A stretch of 45,643 nt of DNA from Chloroflexota bacterium (GTDB lineage Bacteria; Chloroflexota; Anaerolineae; Anaerolineales; E44-bin32), in the NCBI GenBank assembly GCA_022561385.1, contig JADFRG010000023.1:1-45643 (forward strand), in the 5' to 3' direction. A model generated the notes under the pieces. The model had not been told where the DNA came from. It saw nothing but the letters and a program-made list of their open reading frames with translations, and made no database searches. Shown here one piece after another: positions 1 through 8,699 of the stretch. How positions within the stretch are numbered: position 1 is the stretch's first letter; every line of letters begins with the position of its first letter. A program made the position numbers and the translations under genes.

Positions 1-363
1 CGCAGCAAAACAGACAGGATCGCTCGCGACCCTGAGCCGGCCTCCGAACGGAGCCTCCGGACGAAGGTAACCGCGAATCGCCATAAGTTCGTGATATATA
101 TTCGGTCCAGGCGAATGCTTGCCGATTCAGAGTCGGACGAATTCTTGGAATGATAAGGCAACCGAGCGGGTGAGAGTTCCACCGCTCCCGCCGGGATTAC
201 AAGGTTATCGTCCTTAGCCGGCTCGCGATCCACAAACCTTTCGGCTCGCTCCGAGGGTTGCGACCCCCGGCGGCGCCTTGAATTCGTGCGCAAGGTGGGA
301 TCCGAACACGCAAACGTCTCGGTCGGTTGGTAGTAGGTTGCTGGAGTAAAGAAAGAGGCAAAC
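1..363. other. Upstream region without a recognised gene
   Basis: No convincing coding frame is seen. The only clear signal is an AAAGAGG-like ribosome binding site just before the ATG at 364. I compared the segment by eye with common riboswitch cores (TPP, cobalamin, c-di-GMP, ydaO) and could not fit any of them. Confidence 0.5.
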
Positions 364-1503
364 ATGGAGAGCGGAATTTCGTTGTTCAAGGTGCGTGGGA
401 TCCAGATTCGAATGCACATTACCTTTCCACTGATCCTTGTATGGGGGGCGGTTCAGTTTGGTCTTCTCGCCGGGCTAGGGGCGCGTGGGGCAGTCTTCGG
501 CGTGCTTGTGACCCTGCTGCTTTTCGTGATCGTCGTGCTCCATGAGTTGGGGCACAGTTTCGTGGCTCAATCCTACGGCATCACGGTGCGGCAGATCGTA
601 TTACTTCCGATTGGAGGAGTGGCGCTGCTTGAACGCATCCCCGAGAAACCCAGCCAGGAGTTTGCCATCGCCATCGCCGGACCCTTGGTGAACTTCGGGC
701 TGGCGGCCGTGATGGCGGTTCTGGGCCTGGTGTTAGGCGTCGACCTACAATTGCGTGGATTTGGAACAGTGCTGCAGCAGCTGGGCGAGGGCAGCTTACA
801 GGCGATTTTTAGTTATATCTTCGTCCTGAACCTCTTCCTAGGGTTGTTTAACCTACTGCCGGCGTTCCCGATGGATGGCGGACGTGTGCTGCGCGCGCTG
901 CTGGCATCGCGCATGGATTATGCGCGCGCTACCGCCCTGGCCGTGGCAATAGGGCAGGGACTGGCGTGGCTGATGGGCCTATGGGGCTTTCTCGGCGGAG
1001 GTTTCTTCTTGATCCTGGTCGCGATCTTCATCTACACCGGCGCCGGCCAGGAAGGCCGCATGGTGCAGTTGAGGAGTGTCCTGCGCGACCTGACGGTGGG
1101 TCAGGCATACTCGCGGCAGGTCAAGGCCCTCACCCCCCGATCCACTTTGCGTGAAGCGATCGATATCACGCTCAACTCGTTCCAGTCCGATTTCCCGATC
1201 TGCGAAGGGGAGCAGCTCGTCGGACTATTGACTCACACTCAAGTCGTCAAGGCGCTCCACCGCACCGGCCCGGACAGTCTGGTGACGGACTTCATGCACA
1301 AGGACCTGATACCGGTCTCACCGGACCAAAGTCTCTACCAAGCCCAAAAGCGGCTGATGGGAGAGGGTCTGGACGCCTTGCCGGTCGTAGATGCCGGCAG
1401 GTTCGTAGGATTGGTAACCAGCCGCGATGTCAACGAGGTCTACAGCCTGGCTTCACAGTGGCCGGAGCTTGGGAGACCCTCGGTGCAGCCGGCGGAATCC
1501 TGA
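364..1503 (+). CDS. Site-2 protease (M50 family) with C-terminal CBS pair
   Basis: A 379-residue integral membrane zinc metalloprotease of the M50/SpoIVFB-like class, which cuts substrates inside the membrane. The zinc motif HELGH is at residues 60-64. The second motif, NLLPAFPMDGG at about 163-173, supplies the third ligand, D171. Several hydrophobic segments fill residues 20-225. Two CBS domains follow, at about 244-300 and 305-362; in this family they are thought to sense adenine nucleotides and control activity. The start is supported by an AAAGAGG site about 6 bases upstream. The substrate is unknown. The next gene begins almost directly after the stop, so co-transcription is likely. Confidence 0.93.
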   Translation: MESGISLFKVRGIQIRMHITFPLILVWGAVQFGLLAGLGARGAVFGVLVTLLLFVIVVLHELGHSFVAQSYGITVRQIVLLPIGGVALLERIPEKPSQEFAIAIAGPLVNFGLAAVMAVLGLVLGVDLQLRGFGTVLQQLGEGSLQAIFSYIFVLNLFLGLFNLLPAFPMDGGRVLRALLASRMDYARATALAVAIGQGLAWLMGLWGFLGGGFFLILVAIFIYTGAGQEGRMVQLRSVLRDLTVGQAYSRQVKALTPRSTLREAIDITLNSFQSDFPICEGEQLVGLLTHTQVVKALHRTGPDSLVTDFMHKDLIPVSPDQSLYQAQKRLMGEGLDALPVVDAGRFVGLVTSRDVNEVYSLASQWPELGRPSVQPAES

Positions 1504-1541
1504 GCCAGGACTCCGCGGACCATACTTACGAAAATGATCGC

Positions 1542-2879
1542 GTGACAAACACTCCTCCGGACAGCTCTGGGCGACGGATCCTGCTCTTGATGGCCTCCCA
1601 AACCTACCGGGCCGGCGCTTTTCTGGAGGCGGCCACCCGATTGAACATGCCGGTGGCGGTCGGATCGGAGCAGGATCAGCCTTTGTCCCACCTCAATCCC
1701 GCCGGACACCTGGTCGTTGATTTTCACGATCTCGAAGGGGCCACGGACAAAATCGTCCAATTCGCGCAGGATTATCCGTTCGATGCCATCGTCTCGACCG
1801 ACGACGACGGGGTGGTCCTGGCCGCCATGGCCTCCGATGCGCTGGGCATGCCACACAATCCGCTGGTCGCGGTCCTCAGCGCCCGCGACAAGTACCAAAC
1901 ACGCCAGGCCCTGACGGCCGCCGGGATGCGTTCGCCGGAATACCAGCGCTTCTCGGTCGACGACGATCCACAGGAGGCCGCGGCTCGGGTCAGCTACCCA
2001 TGTGTGGTGAAACCGCTTGCGCTCGCGGCCAGCCGAGGGGTGATGCGCGCCGATAACCCCGAGCAGTTTGTTGTGGCCTTCGAACGCCTGGTTTCGATAC
2101 TCAGTGGGATCGAGCACGGAGATGGAACCCCGGTCGGAGATCAGATCCTGGTCGAGGGTTTCATCCCGGGGGATGAGGTCGCGGTGGAAGGACTACTCGT
2201 GGCCGGAGACCTGAAAGTGCTGGCCATCTTCGACAAGCCGGACCCCCTGGACGGGCCCTTTTTCGAGGAGACCATTTACGTCACGCCCTCGCGCCATCCG
2301 ACAGAGGTCCAAGATGAGATTGTTGATGCGACCCGGCAGGCGATTGCAGCATTGGGGCTCACCGAAGGGCCGATCCACGCGGAAATGCGGGTCAACGAGC
2401 ACGGTGTCTGGATACTCGAGCTGGCTCCGCGGTCGATCGGCGGCTACTGCTCCCGCGCGCTTCGTTTCGGAGCGGACGCCGCGCTGGAGGAACTCATTCT
2501 CCAGCAGGCCCTCGGACGTCCATTAGGCTCGACCGAACCGGCCTCGCCTGCCTCGGGAGTGATGATGATACCGATCCCTGAGGCCGGCATCCTGTGCGAG
2601 GTGCGGGGTGTCGAGACTGCCCGAGAGGTTCCGGGAATTGACGAGATCCGGCTGACCCTGCCAGTGGGGCAGGCCGTAGTCCCGCTGCCCGAGGGATCGC
2701 AGTATCTGGGTTTTATCTTTTCCAGGGCAGAAAATCCGGAGCGGGCAGAAGCCGCGCTGCGCCGCGCGCACCAGCTCCTGACCTTCGTGATACTGCCGCC
2801 TGATGAAGCGGAGACTCACCAGCCGGGCCGAATGGCGGTTGACGTACTCGAAGCCAGCAAGCATAATGGGCCTAATTAA
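1542..2879 (+). CDS. ATP-grasp domain carboxylate ligase-like protein
   Basis: An ATP-grasp enzyme of about 445 residues; the family joins a carboxylate, via acyl-phosphate, to an amine or thiol. Visible elements are a pre-ATP-grasp Rossmann-like start (RRILLLMAS), the lysine strand YPCVVKPLALAASRGV, a binding-loop region LVEGFIPGDEVAVEG, and the metal-binding end HAEMRVNEHGVWILELAPR, with E and N placed as in carbamoyl-phosphate synthase and biotin carboxylase relatives. I chose the GTG at 1542 because the open frame upstream (GTG at 1458) overlaps the protease gene and adds 28 residues without family character. No strong ribosome site separates the two choices. The specific substrate cannot be told from sequence. 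Confidence 0.85.
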   Translation: MTNTPPDSSGRRILLLMASQTYRAGAFLEAATRLNMPVAVGSEQDQPLSHLNPAGHLVVDFHDLEGATDKIVQFAQDYPFDAIVSTDDDGVVLAAMASDALGMPHNPLVAVLSARDKYQTRQALTAAGMRSPEYQRFSVDDDPQEAAARVSYPCVVKPLALAASRGVMRADNPEQFVVAFERLVSILSGIEHGDGTPVGDQILVEGFIPGDEVAVEGLLVAGDLKVLAIFDKPDPLDGPFFEETIYVTPSRHPTEVQDEIVDATRQAIAALGLTEGPIHAEMRVNEHGVWILELAPRSIGGYCSRALRFGADAALEELILQQALGRPLGSTEPASPASGVMMIPIPEAGILCEVRGVETAREVPGIDEIRLTLPVGQAVVPLPEGSQYLGFIFSRAENPERAEAALRRAHQLLTFVILPPDEAETHQPGRMAVDVLEASKHNGPN

Positions 2880-2949
2880 GATAGGATAGTAATCGTAATT
2901 GGTTGCGCGCGGCTAATGGGGCGACCCTGAATCTGTGCAGGAGTGACGA

Positions 2950-3582
2950 ATGATTGAAATAACGGATGTGGCGCAGGAAAAATTGCTGGAAATGTTGAAC
3001 GGCCGAGAGGAAGATATTGTTGGCATGCAGATTGCCATCAAAGGCAGGGGGCCGACCGGATTCGAGCACTCCATGCAATTTGTGCTTGCGGGCGAAGAGC
3101 CGGAAAATGCCGTCGTAACCGAGGCCGGCGAGCTGCGCCTCTTTGTCGATAAGGAAAGCGTAGACGACCTCGCAGGCGCAACCATCAATTTTATACCGGC
3201 CACCGGCGGATTCGACATTGAGAACCCAAATTCGCCTTTTGATTGGGATGACCCGCTGGCGCAGCAAGTGCAGGAAGTACTCACCAGCCAGATCAACCCC
3301 AGCGTGGCGCAGCACGGCGGTTGGGTGACGCTGCTCGAAGTTAAAGACGACGTAGCCTATATCGAATTAGGGGGCGGCTGCGTAGGCTGCGGGATGGTCG
3401 ACGTGACTCTGAAGCAAGGGGTCGAAGTGGCGATCAAGGAGACCGTCCCCACCATTACCTCGGTTGTGGATACCACCGACCACGCCAGCGGCTCCAACCC
3501 CTACTATGAACAAAGCAAGAACGAGCCTAATAACCAACCCGCCAAAGGCGGGCAGGCGCCCGCTTCCCCGTTCGCCAACTGA
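2950..3582 (+). CDS. nfuA: NfuA-type Fe-S cluster carrier protein
   Basis: A 210-residue protein with the two-part architecture of NfuA. The N-terminal 1-95 is an A-type (IscA/HesB-like) domain that lacks the cluster cysteines, as in Escherichia coli NfuA. The NifU-like C-terminal domain has GGGCVGCGMVDVTLKQGVE with cysteines 144 and 147. NfuA binds a [4Fe-4S] cluster between two subunits through this CxxC and passes it to client enzymes. An AGGAG site about 7 bases upstream supports the start. A low-complexity tail of about 30 residues rich in N, P and A goes beyond the usual family length. The Fe-S nuclease subunits encoded downstream (7649, 8700) are possible clients, but that is only inference. 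Confidence 0.93.
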   Translation: MIEITDVAQEKLLEMLNGREEDIVGMQIAIKGRGPTGFEHSMQFVLAGEEPENAVVTEAGELRLFVDKESVDDLAGATINFIPATGGFDIENPNSPFDWDDPLAQQVQEVLTSQINPSVAQHGGWVTLLEVKDDVAYIELGGGCVGCGMVDVTLKQGVEVAIKETVPTITSVVDTTDHASGSNPYYEQSKNEPNNQPAKGGQAPASPFAN

Positions 3583-3670
3583 GAGTTTCACCCACTTCGC
3601 CAAAGCCGAATCCAGATCGCTGAAATAGCGGCCAGGGTTTGCAGTAGGAAATCGCCTGCGGCTAGACGGA

Positions 3671-3886
3671 CTAAGTGGCGGATAGTTTCTGCGTAGTGTT
3701 CAGGGCTTGATCGCGGTCGTCGTAGACGCTATCGATCCATTGCTCCTTCGTATTCGCAACCGCGTACCTCGCCGCTCTTCCCTGCTCGTGAAGCTCCCGA
3801 TTTGCAATAACGGCATAGGCACCCGCTTCATCGAGTCTGATAATGCCTACCTTGTTCAGATCAACATGTTCAGCGAATTTGGACAT
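3671..3886 (-). CDS. Small conserved-looking protein of unknown function
   Basis: A 71-residue reading frame on the minus strand with a very strong ribosome binding site (AGGAGGGAG) a few bases before its ATG, which is the main reason to call it real. The product begins MSKFAEHVDLNKVGIIRLDE, is acidic to neutral and soluble, and has no signal peptide or membrane segment. It stands alone between convergent nfuA and the next plus-strand operon. I do not recognise the family and assign no function. Confidence 0.6.
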   Translation of the reverse strand: MSKFAEHVDLNKVGIIRLDEAGAYAVIANRELHEQGRAARYAVANTKEQWIDSVYDDRDQALNTTQKLSAT

Positions 3887-4299
3887 CGGACTCCCTCCTG
3901 TCGGCTGACCCTTCAGTTAGATAGTATCAGAGCAGGGGATGAATTGAGCATGGGCTCGGTGACGTGGAGCGGGTAGTCCCCTGTTCATCAACCCTTCAGC
4001 GCCGCCCAGGCGATCTTCTATTGTTTCGCCGTGCGGTCCTGGGATGCGGCGGGGCGAATTCCACCGCCGCGTGGCCGGTCTCCTCCGCTCCGGCTATTCC
4101 GCCCAAGACCTGGCGGCTCCGGCCCAAGGCAAAACTTGGATGTTTCGCGCCGGCGCAGAGGAAATTGTGTATCATTCGGTGCGTGGATGGGGGCCCGATC
4201 CTGCCGCCCGATCGATACCGGCTCGCACTTCACGATAGCCGGAACGAATGCGTCCAGACATCCTGCGACCGCTGGTAAGAAAATGAACGCGAGAGCGTT
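3887..4299. other. Intergenic region, no gene recognised
   Basis: About 410 bases between the small minus-strand gene and the phosphoesterase. Several overlapping open frames run through it on both strands, but none has a ribosome site or family features. It must contain the promoter of the 71-residue gene (minus strand) and of the phosphoesterase operon (plus strand). I could not place either with confidence. Confidence 0.4.
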
Positions 4300-5358
4300 T
4301 TGCGCATAGCCATTACTGCCGACCTGCACTTGACGACGCAGCAGGACCATCCCGAGCGGTTCGCCGCGCTTCAAGATATTTTGCGCCAATGCGGCAGGCT
4401 GGACGTCAATCGGCTGATCATCGCCGGAGATCTCTTCGACCAAACTCAGCAGAATTACGCGGATTTCGAGCAGGCCTACGTCGAGGCCCGCCCAGAAGGC
4501 CTGCCGGTGACGGTGATCCCCGGCAATCACGATCCAGAGCTCACTAGCGGAGCGCTGGCGGTCGATGGACTCGAAGTGCTCTCGGAACCCGCGGTGCGGC
4601 ATGCCGGAGAGGATTTCGATTTGTTGTTCGTCCCCTATAAAGCCGGGACCTCGATGGGAGAGCACCTTCCGCCCTTTCAGACCCAATTGAAACCCGGCCG
4701 ATGGGGATTGATCAGCCACGGGGATTGGGCCGTCGGTCTGCGCGCGCCCGACTCCAACGAGCCAGGCATCTACATGCCGCTCACGCGCGCCGATCTGGAG
4801 GCCCACAATCCGGCCGTCGCCCTGCTGGGCCACATCCACGCCCCCCAGGACGGCCCGCCGGTCTATTACCCCGGCTCGCCGTGCCCGCTCGACATCAACG
4901 AAACCGGCCTGCGCCGGTTCTTGATTTTGGATACCGAAAGCCTGACAGTTACGCCGCAGCGGGTCGACAGCCCGCGGCTCTACTTCAATGAAACGGTTGT
5001 GATGCTGCCGGTGGAAGACGAGCCAGCCTACCTACGGGCGGATCTCGAGCGGCGAGTTCAGGATTGGGACCTGCCGGAAGGATGGGAGGATCGAGTCCAA
5101 CAACGCCTGCGCGTGATCGGATACGCCTCCGATCGCTCGGCGGTTGAAACCGTGGCACGCGAAGCGCTGGCCGACTTTGCCTTTTACGGTGACGGGCCCG
5201 ACCTCTCCGACCTCAACCACGCCGTCGACTCCGATCGGATCCACATCGCGCGGCAGGTGCGGGACTGGGTCGAGGCGCTGGAATGGCCGGCGGGAGAGCC
5301 CGAACCGACCCTTGAAGACATCACGTTCGAAGCGCTGCGGGTCATCTGGGGTAACTGA
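4300..5358 (+). CDS. SbcD/YhaO-like DNA-repair metallophosphoesterase
   Basis: A 352-residue calcineurin-like phosphoesterase of the Mre11/SbcD/YhaO group, the nuclease half of an ATP-driven DNA-end processing complex. The metal-binding motifs are in order: DLH (D8, H10), GDLFD (D44), GNHD (76-78), SHGDWAV in the middle, and GHIHAPQ, all as expected for a two-metal site. A capping domain follows. The start is TTG at 4300, matching the family's N-terminal MRIAITADLHL. It ends two bases before the ATPase gene, so the two are almost certainly translated from one message and work as a pair. Confidence 0.9.
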   Translation: MRIAITADLHLTTQQDHPERFAALQDILRQCGRLDVNRLIIAGDLFDQTQQNYADFEQAYVEARPEGLPVTVIPGNHDPELTSGALAVDGLEVLSEPAVRHAGEDFDLLFVPYKAGTSMGEHLPPFQTQLKPGRWGLISHGDWAVGLRAPDSNEPGIYMPLTRADLEAHNPAVALLGHIHAPQDGPPVYYPGSPCPLDINETGLRRFLILDTESLTVTPQRVDSPRLYFNETVVMLPVEDEPAYLRADLERRVQDWDLPEGWEDRVQQRLRVIGYASDRSAVETVAREALADFAFYGDGPDLSDLNHAVDSDRIHIARQVRDWVEALEWPAGEPEPTLEDITFEALRVIWGN

Positions 5359-5360
5359 GA

Positions 5361-7487
5361 ATGCCCATTTCGATCGAAAAAATCGTTTTCGAGAATCTGG
5401 GACCACTGGGCGAGCGGACCCTCGAGCTCGGCCGCTTCAACCTCATTTACGGCCGCAACGAAACCGGAAAGACGCATCTGATTGAGTTCCTGCTGCGCTC
5501 TTTGTTTCGCCATGCGGCCGCCTGGCCGATGCGCGCGGGGCTCGGGCAGGGCAAGGTGACCGTGCGCGGGCTGGCGGAAGATTCGACCTCCTTCACGCCC
5601 GATGGAAAAGAGAAGCTGGAGCACTACTGGGAAGAGAGCGGCGCCGGCTTGCCGATCAATATGGCACGTTTGCTGGTGGTCAAAGGCGCCGAGCTGGAGC
5701 TGACAGAATCGAATACCGTGGGCGTCGATCGGGCCGTCCTGAAGGCGGCCCTGTCATCCGAAGCGTTGATGGATCGCATTCTCGACCACATCCCGGCCAC
5801 CGTACGAGAGGCGACGGTCGTCGACGGTCTTATTGAGGCCCACCAGCGTGGGGACATCAAGACCCGCAGTGCGCTGCAGGACGACCGCCAGCGCTTGAGC
5901 GATTTGTCGGATCAGGTCGAAAAGCGATATGCGCAGGGGCGGCTGCGAGCCCTCGAGCTGTCCAAGGCCCAATTTCAAATCGAGTTGGCCCAGCAACTCG
6001 AGGCGAGACGGCACGCGGCCTACCAACTGCAGCAGGAACGAGCTGCGATCCAAAACAAGCGCACCCGGCTCCCCCAGGAGCAGCTCGAGCTTCTGGAACG
6101 AGATATCGGCCGTCATCAGGACAAGCAATCTGAGCTGGGCCGCCTACGAGTGAAGTGGGAGGAGGCCAAAGCCGAAGTCGAGCACTACCCATGGTTGAAA
6201 CAGGCGGTTGAGTTATGGGAGCGCCGCGCGCTGGAGGCAGCCGGCAAGAGCAGCAGCCTCTCGGCGGTTGCGGCGGGAGTGTTTCTGATCCTTGGGCTAG
6301 GTCTGGCCCTGGCCGGCCTGGTGTTAGATCTGATTCCAAACGCGAACCTAATTCTTGCCGTTGCATCGGTCGGCAGTTTCGTGCTCGGGCTTGGCCTGGG
6401 GATCGCGTATGTCGCTCGAACTCGCCGGCAGGTCAGTGCCGCGGTCAATGCCGCAGAGCGAGGCCAGATCGAGTCCGAATTCAAGCGGCGATTCGGTCGC
6501 GCCGCCGGAGGACTGGCGGGGCTCAAGGCACGCGAGGAGTCGCTGAGGGATTTTCAGGCCAAATTTGAGCTCCAAACCACAACCATCGCGGAATCTGGCG
6601 CGGAGGTCGATAAGCTGGCGAACAGCGTCGAGCGGTTGATGAAAAGCCTGGGTGCGGACAAAGTGGCGCCCGATGCTTGGGCAAAAACTGTTAAGCAGAT
6701 GCGCGATTGGGACACTTCACAGGCCGAAAAGATGCATCGGATCGAATTGCGGCTAAGCGAGCTCGGGGTTGACGAGTCAGACTACCGTTCCGAGCCAGCG
6801 GCGACCGCCTTCAGCGCCGAGCGGCTGACCGAATTGGAGGCCGACAATTTGCAGCAGAATCTGGAGATCCGGGAAGCGCAGCGGGATCTCGAAAACCTGA
6901 AGCAGGAGATCACGCGCGAGACCGGCGACGACATCGGTGCGCCATGGACCGAGCTGCTGGAAAATCTGCGCGAACGCCGCCGCGAAGTAGATCGCGACTA
7001 TCGTACTGCCACGGCCCGGATCCTCGGACAAATCGGCGTAGCCCAGGTGCTCGAACGGCTGCGGGCCGAAGAGGATGAAAAAATACGCGAGGGGCTGCAG
7101 GCCCCCGAGCTCGCGCAAATAATTTCCGAAATTAGCGGCCAGCGCCGTTCGCTGGACTTCGAAGGCGGCGAGCTGATCATTCACGGCGACACCGCCGACT
7201 ACAAGCTTTCCGAGCTGAGCACGGGTGCCCGCGAGCAGGTGCTGCTTGCCCTGCGGATGGGCTTCGCCACCCGCCTGGCCGGTGGGGAGCCGCTTTTTCT
7301 ACTGTTGGACGACGCCTTCCAGCATTCGGACTGGGAGCGCCGCGAGCGTCTGGTGGCGCAGGTTGTCGAGCTAGCCGAGGCCGGCTGGCAGGTCACTTAT
7401 CTGACGATGGACGACCACCTGCGCGATCTCTTCCAGGCCGCGGGCGAGCAGACGTTCGGCGACGAATTCCGCTATCACGAGATTTGA
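5361..7487 (+). CDS. SbcC/YhaN-like ATPase with central membrane segments
   Basis: A 708-residue ABC/SMC-type ATPase that partners the preceding nuclease. Walker A is GRNETGKT (31-38). The signature-like stretch LSTGAREQVLLALRMG and Walker B LFLLLDDAF lie near the C-terminus, with long charged coiled-coil arms between. Unlike classic SbcC it has two hydrophobic segments near residues 295-350 in the middle of the arms. Bacillus YhaN is also known for internal hydrophobic segments, so YhaO/YhaN is a better comparison than SbcCD. It is also shorter than SbcC (about 1000 residues), and I see no zinc-hook CxxC. A role in DNA-end processing, possibly membrane-associated, is inferred. Confidence 0.87.
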   Translation: MPISIEKIVFENLGPLGERTLELGRFNLIYGRNETGKTHLIEFLLRSLFRHAAAWPMRAGLGQGKVTVRGLAEDSTSFTPDGKEKLEHYWEESGAGLPINMARLLVVKGAELELTESNTVGVDRAVLKAALSSEALMDRILDHIPATVREATVVDGLIEAHQRGDIKTRSALQDDRQRLSDLSDQVEKRYAQGRLRALELSKAQFQIELAQQLEARRHAAYQLQQERAAIQNKRTRLPQEQLELLERDIGRHQDKQSELGRLRVKWEEAKAEVEHYPWLKQAVELWERRALEAAGKSSSLSAVAAGVFLILGLGLALAGLVLDLIPNANLILAVASVGSFVLGLGLGIAYVARTRRQVSAAVNAAERGQIESEFKRRFGRAAGGLAGLKAREESLRDFQAKFELQTTTIAESGAEVDKLANSVERLMKSLGADKVAPDAWAKTVKQMRDWDTSQAEKMHRIELRLSELGVDESDYRSEPAATAFSAERLTELEADNLQQNLEIREAQRDLENLKQEITRETGDDIGAPWTELLENLRERRREVDRDYRTATARILGQIGVAQVLERLRAEEDEKIREGLQAPELAQIISEISGQRRSLDFEGGELIIHGDTADYKLSELSTGAREQVLLALRMGFATRLAGGEPLFLLLDDAFQHSDWERRERLVAQVVELAEAGWQVTYLTMDDHLRDLFQAAGEQTFGDEFRYHEI

Positions 7488-7648
7488 GGGGGATCGCTAA
7501 TCCGCAGCGCGGCAAGCGCTCAAGTCGGATAGCAGTATTGCGTGTCTCGGGCTCAACAACTTAGCTCGGACCGGAGGCCGAGCGTACATTCAACGTCGGG
7601 ATCGGCCTCATTCAAAAAAGCGTGATATGAAGGTCACCGTCTAAACCG

Positions 7649-8566
7649 ATGAAACAAGTCAAACGGTTCTCCTACACACCCATCCTCGGCTGGTCGATGT
7701 CGCGTTACAACATGTTCTCGATCTGCAAGCGAAAGTACTTCTACCACTACTACAACAAGTACGATCCCGAGCTTCCCGTACGCCTGATCCGCCAACTCAA
7801 GGACCTCAGCTCCAAACCCTTAGTCATCGGAATCGCCGCACACGAGGTCATCCAGGCCCTGCTCACTCGACTGGGCAAAACAAATAAAGATATCGATCGA
7901 GTAAAGTTTATCGATTACGCGCTCCGTACCAGCGAACACCTGACCAAAACCGCCGCCTTCCATGAAGTCTTCTATCGGGAAATGGAAGAGGTGACCATCG
8001 AAGACATCTATCCCAAGGTCGAGCTCTGTCTGGGTAACCTGCTGGACAGCGATCGTTACCGCTGGCTTGTCGAGGAGGCCATCAAGACCAGTGACGAATG
8101 GGTGATCGAGCCGGGCGGTTATGGCGAGACTCGTATGGACGACCTGAAGGTTTATTTCAAGGTCGATTTTCTGTTCCCGATCGGCGACCTGCTATACATC
8201 CTGGATTGGAAAACCGGGAAGCAAGATGCCGAGCGGCACCGAAAGCAGCTGGTGGGGTACTCGGCCTGGGCTTCCTACCACTTCGAGGTCGAGGCGGACC
8301 ACGTGGTGCCGACCATTGCTTACCTACACCCCCAGTATCAAGAAGTTGAAGAAGTATTTAATGAGTTCGATCTGGAGCACTTCGCCATTCAGGTGCGCGC
8401 AGAGACGGAGGAGATGTACGAGTACTGCCGCGACCTGGAACAGAATATTCCGATAGACAAGTCGGATTTCACGCGTATTGATGATCCGCGTATTTGCTCC
8501 ATTTGCGAGTTCCGTGGGCTGTGCTTCCCGGAGGATTATCCCATCGAGGCCCTGGCGGAGGGGTGA
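7649..8566 (+). CDS. Cas4/AddB-like PD-(D/E)XK nuclease with Fe-S cluster
   Basis: A 305-residue RecB-family nuclease. The PD-(D/E)XK core shows H65, D173 (KVDFLF), D186-W-K188 (ILDWKTGK) and the QxxxY motif (Q200, Y204). Cysteine 26 together with C283, C286 and C292 (CSICEFRGLC) reproduces the one-plus-three cysteine pattern that holds a [4Fe-4S] cluster in Cas4 and AddB. There is no CRISPR array or other cas gene in the window, so a CRISPR role is not supported. Its position directly before addB suggests a DNA-repair or end-resection role. The start at 7649 has only a weak ribosome site. Confidence 0.88.
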   Translation: MKQVKRFSYTPILGWSMSRYNMFSICKRKYFYHYYNKYDPELPVRLIRQLKDLSSKPLVIGIAAHEVIQALLTRLGKTNKDIDRVKFIDYALRTSEHLTKTAAFHEVFYREMEEVTIEDIYPKVELCLGNLLDSDRYRWLVEEAIKTSDEWVIEPGGYGETRMDDLKVYFKVDFLFPIGDLLYILDWKTGKQDAERHRKQLVGYSAWASYHFEVEADHVVPTIAYLHPQYQEVEEVFNEFDLEHFAIQVRAETEEMYEYCRDLEQNIPIDKSDFTRIDDPRICSICEFRGLCFPEDYPIEALAEG

Positions 8567-8699
8567 CTTTCGCAGCCCGGTCGGCTCAGCGCCCGGAACC
8601 CGCTGTGTCCGAAATCGATGGCACACTAACGCGCGTACCCTTGTTGAGATCCTCCACGATCAGATATCGGCCGGGCACTCTTGCGCATAGCCAAACTCA

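Noticed and set aside
1-363. Riboswitch before the protease gene
   Set aside because: The region is GC-rich and can form stems, but no conserved core of a known class could be matched by eye.
7649-8566. Cas4 as evidence of a CRISPR system
   Set aside because: No repeat-spacer array and no other cas gene are visible in the window. The context is addAB, so a repair-type nuclease is the simpler reading.
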